This document shows positions 57,101-64,000 of a stretch of 64,000 bases of DNA, one piece after another. Origin of the DNA: Ophiobolus disseminans. Its lineage: Eukaryota > Ascomycota > Dothideomycetes > Pleosporales > Phaeosphaeriaceae. Below the pieces are notes generated by a model. It saw nothing but the letters and a program-made list of their open reading frames with translations, made no database searches and was not told the DNA's origin. Both the position numbers and the translations under genes were made by a program. The number at the start of each line of letters is the position of its first letter. Position 1 is the stretch's first letter. The DNA lies in the NCBI GenBank assembly GCA_010093685.1, contig MU006246.1:270272-334271 (forward strand), read 5' to 3'.

Positions 57101-60100
57101 ACGGCGAACTTGGAGGTCCAAGATCTCTACCACAGCCACCTGCTCGTCGTCAACCACGGCCTTGGATGCCTCGATGGCTATGCTGGCAAAACCAGCTCCA
57201 GGAAAGACCATCTGACCCTGGATCTGATGTCCCCGGAGCCATGGCATTTCTTGCGGCTTGATGAAATTCCGCCAGCGGAAGTCGTTTGGCCCACCGTCCA
57301 GCCTCACGCCGAGCAGTTCGTGATGCCCGGACGGGCGCGAGAGAAGCCTCTTGGTGGCGCGCGACTCGGTGAAGTATGCCCGACTATGATCCCACGTATA
57401 GGTAGGTACCGACTTGAGCAAAGCCGGCGTGGCATCTGAACCAGAGAAAAGTGAGGCAAAGTTGCTAAGACTGAGTGCAGTTGGAGCGGAGAGGATGTTA
57501 CACCATACCGCACCAATTCCAGCAGACAAAGCCTCGACATCGTTTGAGCCTCTCGAAAGCACACCTGTGTACGGGACTCCGGAACCGCAGGATTCCTCAA
57601 TGACACTACTAGCCGGTCCCTTGAGAGCCGGATGCGGGCCGACTTCAACGACCAAACCTAGAGACGCGGCGGCACTGGTAGACGCGAGGGCTGCTTCGAG
57701 GGCTTGGTGGAATAGCACAGGCTGAACAAGGTTGTCTCTCCAGTAAGAGCCGGATAGATCGACGATGCTGGGTGTTGCTTCTGTGCCGCCAAGCACCGAC
57801 GAGAACCATCGACAGCGCGGGCCATCCTTGGGTTCGAGGACGTGAATTCCTGCGCGTGACATGGCCTCCATATATGGCTCCGAGCAAGGCTCCATGTGAT
57901 GAGAATGGTACGCCTTGTCTACCTTGAGCATTCTTGTAAATTTGCTCTCATCGTCCAGAACCACTTTAGCTCGCTCAACAGCCTTCAAGTCGCCAGATAA
58001 CGTGACACTGGAGGCCGAATTGCTAGCTGCGACCGTGAGGCGTCCTCTGAAGATAGGTAGTGAGCAAAGCTCCGTCGCGTCCTCGAGCGATGTGCCCACG
58101 GCAAGCATGGCACCATTAGCATGGGCGAGGTGGCTGACGCGGCCTCTGAGGTAGGCGATACGTATGGCATCCCAGGCACTGAGGTAGCCACACGTGTAAG
58201 CAGCACCGATCTCTCCTATTCAGTCGGCTTTTGTTAGTATATGACTAAGATCAGTATTGGAGCAGTAACGTACCACTTGAGTGCCCCACCACAGCCTCGA
58301 AGGTGACACCGACCGCGGAAAGCATGTCAGTGAGGATTATTTGTACAGCCGTGCAGAGAGGCTGCGAGAACTCGGCCTCGAGGACACGGGATTCCTTTCC
58401 AGTCTTAAAAAGTTCCTCAGATAGTGACCAAGATGGACGGTCTTCCTCTGGGAGAGACTGGAGAGATGTGTCGAGATGTTTGAGGGTGGCTTCGGCAACG
58501 GGCGAACATTGGACTAGACCTCGGCCCATGGCTGGCCACTGCGCTCCCTGGCCGGTGAATACCCCGAATATCTTGCTCTTCTTTGCCGAGGTCCTAACAC
58601 CAACTTCGTCGTCCTTGACTTCGACGGCGGTCCTTAGCGCCTCCACGAGGGCCTCAACGGTGGACGCCGCAAAGCAAGCACGTTGATTAAGAGGTGTTCT
58701 CCGCGACAATGTCCAGGCGAGATCTCGGACGTTGATGGCTGATGGTGGCTGCTGCTCGAGAAACTGGAGCCAAGTTCGGAGTTGGCTCACCAGCGCTTTC
58801 TCTGAGTTGGCTGAAAATGCGATAGGGAGCGGGTTGTCAGTTGTGGCACGCTCCGTAGCAGTTGCTGCAGGTGTGTAGCTCTCGATAATGGCGTGGGCGT
58901 TCGCGCCGCCAAATCCTGTTCAGTGTTAGTTGGAGGTTCAAAGCAAAATTACTGATCGTTTTGGATCCTGTGAGCTGCAAATGTACAGTAGCTTGCTTAC
59001 CAAAACTGTTGACGCTAGCCCTTCGCGGGACTCCCGGTGGCAGCTTCGGCCACGCTTTAGCGGTCGTCGGGATCTGCAGAAATCCGTAGTACGGCTCAAT
59101 GGCAGGGTTGAGCTCATTGAACAGCATGTTCGGCGGAATTGTGCCATTCTGAATGCTGAGGGAAGCTTTCAAAAGGCCGGCAATACCCGCAGTACCTTCG
59201 GTGTGCCCGATGACCGTTTTGATAGACCCCACGTAAAGGTGCTGGTCATCGGTCGCTCCCTTATCCGAAACGAATGCCTGGTATATTGCGCTGGCTTCTT
59301 GCGGATCACCGGCCTTGGTACCAGTTCCGTGCGCCTCAAAATATTGGCATCGGTCGGTTTCGAGCAAGGGGTTCAAGCCGGCACGTGAGTATGTTTCCCG
59401 AATGAGCTCAGCCTGCGACTCGCTGCTGGGCATGGTGATTCCTGGAGTTCGGCCGTCTTGGTTGGTTCCCGTCTCACGGATAACGCATTCGATGTTGTCT
59501 CCATCAGCGATGGCGTCGGATAGCCTTTTCAGGATAACACAGCCGACGCCTTCACCGCGAGCATAGCCATCGGCATCGTTATCCCACATACGACTGCGGC
59601 CCGTAGGCGACAGCATATTGAGGTTGCTCTCAGCAATGAAGTTGGCTAGATGTAGGTACAGGAAGTCAGCAAAGCACTCGTTGCACGGATGGGTTAGATG
59701 TGATATGGGTGAAGCACTCACTGGGAGAGAAGATAAGGTTACTGCCCGCGGCCACGGCAACACGGGACTGACCACTCCGGAGGAGCTGAACTGCCTGGTG
59801 AACAGCGATCAAACTGGACGAGCAAGCCGTGTCTATCGTCATAGAGGGTCCCTTCCAGTTAAAAAAGTAGGAAAGTCGATTGGAGAGAATACTCGCAGCC
59901 GTTCCGGTGGCGGCGTACTTTGGAATATTGTCGAGGTCGCTGTATGTAATCTGCGAGAAATCATTGCACATGACTCCCACATAGACACCAGTGTTTGTGC
60001 CGGAAAGCTGGTTCAGGCCGGCAAGCTCAAGGGCTTCGTAGACGACCTCAATCAGTACACGTTGTTGCGGGTCCATAGATGCGGCTTCACCGCCCTGGAT

Positions 60101-60418
60101 ATTGAATAGCTGGGCATCGAAGAGGTGAGGGTCCTCCTCTAGAAGATAGGCATCAAGAACATTGCTGGCTCCGTGATGATGGCCGTCCTTGTGGTAGAAG
60201 CTTTTGGCGGCGAACCGGCGGTCAATCTTGCTGGAGACGTCGTGGGGCTGGCGGAGCAGCTCCCAGAGTTTGGACGGCGAGGAGGCTTCGCCGGGGAAGC
60301 GGCAGCCACTGCCAACGATGGCGATGGGTTCGGTGTTCATCTTGGCGGAGTTGTGCTTGTGTTGAACGTGAGCTACCGATGTTGTTTGGAGAATTGTCTT
60401 GGAAGATTGTACCGACAT
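48120..60418 (-). CDS. Hybrid highly reducing PKS-NRPS (KS-AT-DH-MT-psiER-KR-ACP-C-A-T-R)
   Basis: Complement join 60418..59722, 59645..59001, 58915..58274, 58215..53595, 53538..48120: 4007 residues, no internal stop. It builds a reduced, C-methylated polyketide, condenses it with an amino acid and releases it. KS about 30-450 with C199 (DTACSSSL), H338, H380. AT about 565-880: GQGAQW, GHSSGEIG with S660. DH about 955-1260: H991 in [11 protein letters not shown]1172. MT near 1440: [11 protein letters not shown]. About 1620-2120 is an ER-like region without an NADPH motif. KR about 2145-2330: GLAGQLG, Y2291. ACP S2468 (LGIDSL). C: HHIAIDG 2721-2727. [11 protein letters not shown] about 3200, K3555. 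T: S3617 in [16 protein letters not shown] about 3700, Y3847 and K3851. Each splice join restores a motif. The bANK regulator lies upstream on the same strand. Confidence 0.95.
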
Positions 60419-60823
60419 GTATAGTGAGAGCTCCAGTGTTTATCCAATCATCAATGCGATGAAAATAGATACATGGCTAGCCTGCGAGATGACCAGGCCT
60501 GGCTGTGATGGTCGTCACAGCCAGAGTACCTGAATAGGAAGGGCCTATTCGGGGCATGACAATGTCAGGCTCCATTCTGGGACATGTTTCAGCCCGTGTT
60601 CTGTGTTGGAATGGAGGCGTTTGGAAGTCCGAGTTGGGTTGGAAAATCATGACGAGCGAGGATGAAGGATGACGGGAGGTCCGGGGCCAAATTAGCGTCA
60701 CGTGCGGGCCGTAAGCGCTAGCTGACATAATCACTTATATAAGCCACCTAAGTGGCTGAACTCATTGCGCCGGTCTGATTCATGAAACATCTTTATATTC
60801 AACAAGCACCATATCGAATTCAA
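60419..60823 (-). promoter_or_regulatory. PKS-NRPS promoter region with TATA-like box and CACGTG site
   Basis: The 405-bp gap between the regulator's stop and the PKS-NRPS start. It holds a palindromic TTATATAA at 60735..60742, about 320 bp upstream of the ATG, and a CACGTG E-box-like hexamer at 60699..60704 between the box and the gene. I looked for a ToxE-type site (ATCTCNCGNA) and found no perfect match. Confidence 0.4.
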
Positions 60824-61890
60824 TCAAGTTCGTAGTGCATCTTGCGCAACCACGGCGGCGGGGTCTGCCCCGTAGTCCAGCAGCAGCCGCACCGTCTCCT
60901 CGTCTCCCTTGATAATGGCATCGTGCAGCGGAGTGCGTCCCGCGGCGTCCCGTATGTGCAGCACCTCCACGCACCAGCACACCAGCAAGCGGGTGATGGC
61001 GTGGGCGCCGGCTCTCACGGCAACATGCAGCGGCGTGCAGCCCAGCCCGTCCTGCAGCCGCACCTTGGCTCCATGGTCTAATAGCACCCGCACGACGTCG
61101 ATGTGGTGGTGTGCAGACGCTATGTGCAGCGGCGCGTGCCGCTGGCCACCCTCGGCCGCCCGATCCACATCTGCTGGCCGCAACTGGAGCAGCAGTCGTA
61201 CAGTGCCCACCTGGCCTATCGACGCCGCGAGATGCAGCGCGTTGTAGCCCGAGAAGTCCTCCTCTGTGTCGCCGCTGCCGCTGTCGTCCTCGCTGTCGCC
61301 GTCCTTGCCGTCGTCACCCCCGCGATCGGGCACATGATTTCCCGCCCACGCCCCGCCCTCGTCGGCGCCCTTCATCTCGCACACCATCGTGCTCATTTCC
61401 TTACTGGCGTCCAGGAAGTCGGTCAAGTCTTTGCCCGACGCTTCGTCTATCAAATGCACGGGTCCCAGAAACGCGTCGTCCGACAACAGGTCGAACATGA
61501 AGTCGTCGCCGGACAGTCCGTTAATCCATTGCATGTCGTCCCCGCCTGGTGTGATTGCCCCAATCTCGAACGGCAGCTGAGTCTGTTCCTTTGGCGAGGG
61601 ATTGCTCACAGACTTGGCCTGAGATCGCTGATTTGGGGCATTTTGTTGTTGTCGTTGTGGTTTTTGCTGCTTTTGGCCGCCGACTCTGCTCGGTGGCTGG
61701 GGGATAGTATTGGGTTGCGTCCAAATCAACGGCTTGTTTTGCGTCGCATTAGGCTTACACCTACTACCTAGAGAAGGACGGCAAATAAGCACTTCGTCCT
61801 AAAAGACGCGGGAGCATGGCGATTTCTATACGTACGGTGGTTTCGTTGCGCTGTCCTGTTCTGCATCCGCCTTCGTTCGGCCGCGTCCAT
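60824..61890 (-). CDS. bANK transcription factor (basic region plus four ankyrin repeats), probable cluster regulator
   Basis: Complement join 61890..61836 and 61767..60824 gives 332 residues. The tiny first exon (55 nt) encodes MDAAERRRMQNRTAQRNHR, a bZIP-type DNA-contact region; the 68-nt intron ends CTTCTCTAG and keeps frame. No leucine zipper follows; the middle is Gln/Pro-rich, then acidic (about 80-190), a likely activation segment. Four ankyrin repeats span about 190-325: YNALHLAASIGQVGTVRLLL, APLHIASAHHHIDVVRVLLD, TPLHVAVRAGAHAITRLL, TPLHDAIIKGDEETVRLLLD. This architecture is that of ToxE, the HC-toxin cluster activator, and of other bANK cluster regulators. Its position directly upstream of the PKS-NRPS on the same strand fits a pathway-specific activator. 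Without the first exon it would look like a plain ankyrin protein. Confidence 0.85.
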
Positions 61891-64000
61891 TATTTGATCG
61901 ACTGGAGTATCTATGGCAAATATCAGTCTACTGGCCCGAGCAACTGGCCTGGTGTAACTAATCTAACCTGATTGAAAACCGTCATCTTCCTGTCTTGAAT
62001 CACCCTTCATTGGTGTGTCAACTGTTTGCTCCATTTTGACGCTTCGTTCGTTGATTCCTTCTCGACTAGTTACAGATCTTTCTCTTCCATTTTATTATAT
62101 AGTTGGCAGGCTCGCTCTCCCCGCCACGATCGCGTACATCTCACCACCATCGTCCAAATCCGGGACCGGCCCGAGCAACACGTCCCGCCTGAATGGTGGG
62201 GTGACAGCCAAGTCGCTATTGGCTGCTACCGGTTTGTCTCGCATCTTAGTTCGACGCCGATGACGGAATAACCTCTCGGGCTTGCCCAATTTCCAATCTT
62301 GTTGGACAACAGTGCGTTCAAAGGATTTCCGCTGCCCGCCTTACGTGAGCTTAACTTGTTCAAGCTTCTTGGCGTAAGCTTGCTTAGTTTGCTTAGCTGC
62401 CTTGGTCGTATCTTATCTTCGCCGAAGCTCACGTCAACCTTGCAGGCCTTGATGCATACCCATCATTACTAGGCAGGTGTTCCACACGTCTACCTCGTTA
62501 GCGCCCCAACGAACGCCTGACTTGTCGCACCATGCTGCTCAAGGAGGACCTCTCATTCGGGCATGGCGACAGATCGTCCTGCAGCGGATAAGCTTCGACG
62601 GCTGGGGCAGCCTGTTCGGCAAGTCCAACCGTCGTGGCTGGAGCTCAGAAGGATTGCGCGCATAGCTAGGTACTCTAAAATGTGGGGTGTGAGTTAGCCG
62701 CATTGGTTCCTTGTCAATGCTTAGTCCAGCGATCCTTGAAGCTACAGTAACTCAGTGTCCAATGCTTACAGAGTGGGCCTCCAAACCCTCGCCTTCTCCT
62801 GCGGCCGTCTTTGAACAGTTGGATGTAAATTGTGTAACTTCGTACTTAGTGGAGACGTCGTCAATCTATACGAGCTAGCTAGGTTACCAAATGCCCGGTT
62901 TAAGGCCACCACATTCTCTACTGGTGCCCACTCTAACGTGTTTCAGGGATACGCGACGTCACATCGGCTATCAGATCAAGACACACGTTTTCCGTGCTTC
63001 ATCATCAATGTGACAATAGTCGCCGACGCACTGATCAAACAGTCCTTTAGCCGCGTGTCCATTCACATCGACCGGGCAGAATCATTCGCCGGCGAACCAG
63101 TCATCAATTTCGAGCAGCCACGTGTGCTCAGGGTATCGCTGGCAGCTCTGCAACGGTACCCGCTTCCCAGGTCATCACGGATCCCAAGATGAGGCTCAAC
63201 CCACGAGGGCTGGCCCCGAGTTACTGGTATGCAGGGTGCACAGCGGCCATAATTCCGCTAAGTCGAGCTAGGCAACATCGATTAAATACGCTGCATGTAG
63301 TTCATCAAGAGAAGCAAATCCGCGCCGGTGATCGCAACGCAGGGTGTGGTCAGTTGGTAGAGCCTCCCGGGAATAGGTATGCTGAGCATACTCGCATTGC
63401 CATCGATCGACAGACCCCCAAAATAACACCCACATGCAGCAGTGAGCCGTTCTCAACCAGGCGCACTCATCTTCTTCTTCCCCTTCTTTACTCAAAATGA
63501 ATACCCAGTGAAAGGAAATCTGGTCGAACTATCGTGGACCAACAACAACTGGTATGTCACGGTAGGAGACAAGGCCAGGTTTGATGACGATTCCCTCAGC
63601 ACGAATAACAATTGCTGCAAAGTCTCTGATCGTCCTTTGAAACTACCAAAACTCGCAAAAGCCACGATTCTTGGCGAGAAAAAGCTTGTAGCAGCTTCGG
63701 AGCGATTAGAGAGTCACCCTCAGCCCAGGTCCATACTGCCTCCGTGCTCGTCTACGATCAGCAAAAATACATGTCCGAAGGCTCTTTTTTCAATTCTCGG
63801 CTTTATCTAATCGACGGCGATCGACGTTGGCCCGCTTACTGTGTTCACACTCTCTATGGCTGACTCGGTGAGTACCAACTAATCCTTCCGACACTGGAAC
63901 CAGGTACTGCATTGGGCCCTACCCTGCAGCTGTAGTGCGAAAATCGCTTCGCCCATTTTGGATCCGTACATGCAGACAAAGCGTGCTGACATATTTAAAC
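61891..64000. other. Right-hand 2.1 kb without a supportable gene
   Basis: Short ORFs only. The best, 63442-63810 on the plus strand (122 codons, with KGNLVELSWTNNNWYVTVGD), has no recognisable domain. An overlapping frame downstream (DQQKYMSEGSFFNSRLYLID, about 63750-63860) also looks protein-like, so a frameshifted or spliced gene running out of the window cannot be excluded. A GTGGTCAGTTGGTAGAGC string at 63347-63364 resembles a tRNA D-arm only by chance. Confidence 0.35.

Noticed and set aside
61103..61771. 222-codon plus-strand ORF opposite the ankyrin repeats
   Set aside because: Antisense shadow of repeat-containing, GC-rich coding sequence.
62830..63192. 120-codon plus-strand ORF
   Set aside because: No domain, no splice context and no paralogue; open frames of this size are expected by chance in this sequence.
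63345..63400. tRNA-like string GTGGTCAGTTGGTAGAGC
   Set aside because: No acceptor stem pairing, anticodon arm or T-loop (GGTTCRA) follows at the right distance.

Overview
The window is nuclear DNA of a filamentous ascomycete. Genes carry short GT-AG introns, mostly 47-99 nt with CTAAC/CTGAC branch sites. The gene content (GH15 glucoamylase with CBM20, fungal cyanovirin-N lectin, Atg22-like transporter, a 4007-residue PKS-NRPS, a basic-region/ankyrin regulator) is typical of Pezizomycotina. A Dothideomycete, perhaps Pleosporales, is my guess from the ToxE-like regulator; nothing here proves it.

Layout. 0.2-2.1 kb: secreted glucoamylase. 2.6-4.5 kb: two tandem, divergent, broken copies of an unknown gene on the minus strand. 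6.0-6.4 kb: cyanovirin-N-homology lectin. 7.2-25.4 kb: an all-plus-strand array of about ten loci of one fast-diverging, unrecognised family. Its members have an N-terminal 'LL.YLP' domain of about 150 residues, a disordered linker, a coiled coil and a short basic C-terminal signature. Four loci look intact (11.2, 14.4, 21.3 and 23.1 kb). The others carry stops, frameshifts or insertions, or are remnants. Two loci carry the domain twice. 25.7-27.3 kb: Atg22-like transporter. 28.0-30.4 kb: M13 zinc metallopeptidase. 31.5-37.0 kb: a decayed locus with an interrupted coiled-coil gene, a gene of unknown function and an Hsp70-like pseudogene.

37.7-61.9 kb holds a probable secondary-metabolite cluster: alpha/beta hydrolase, P450 and O-methyltransferase (the last two divergently transcribed), two genes of uncertain membership (a conserved unknown and a four-exon membrane protein), the PKS-NRPS (KS-AT-DH-MT-psiER-KR-ACP-C-A-T-R), and a bANK regulator (basic region plus ankyrin repeats) immediately upstream of it. 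The PKS-NRPS would build a methylated polyketide joined to an amino acid and released by the terminal reductase. The P450, methyltransferase and hydrolase would tailor it, and the regulator would switch the set on. No stand-alone enoyl reductase or drug exporter is in the window. 61.9-64.0 kb has no gene I can support.

A short non-autonomous repeat of about 162 bp, with ends TGTCRG...CTGACA, is dispersed from 4.4 to 33.5 kb, often inside broken genes. Many lesions are TAG/TAA stops, as C-to-T change at CpA (RIP-like) would give. Others are one-base shifts in homopolymers, where sequencing or assembly error must be excluded. Coding joins were derived by hand from splice signals and frame; homologies are recognised from memory of families, not from searches.
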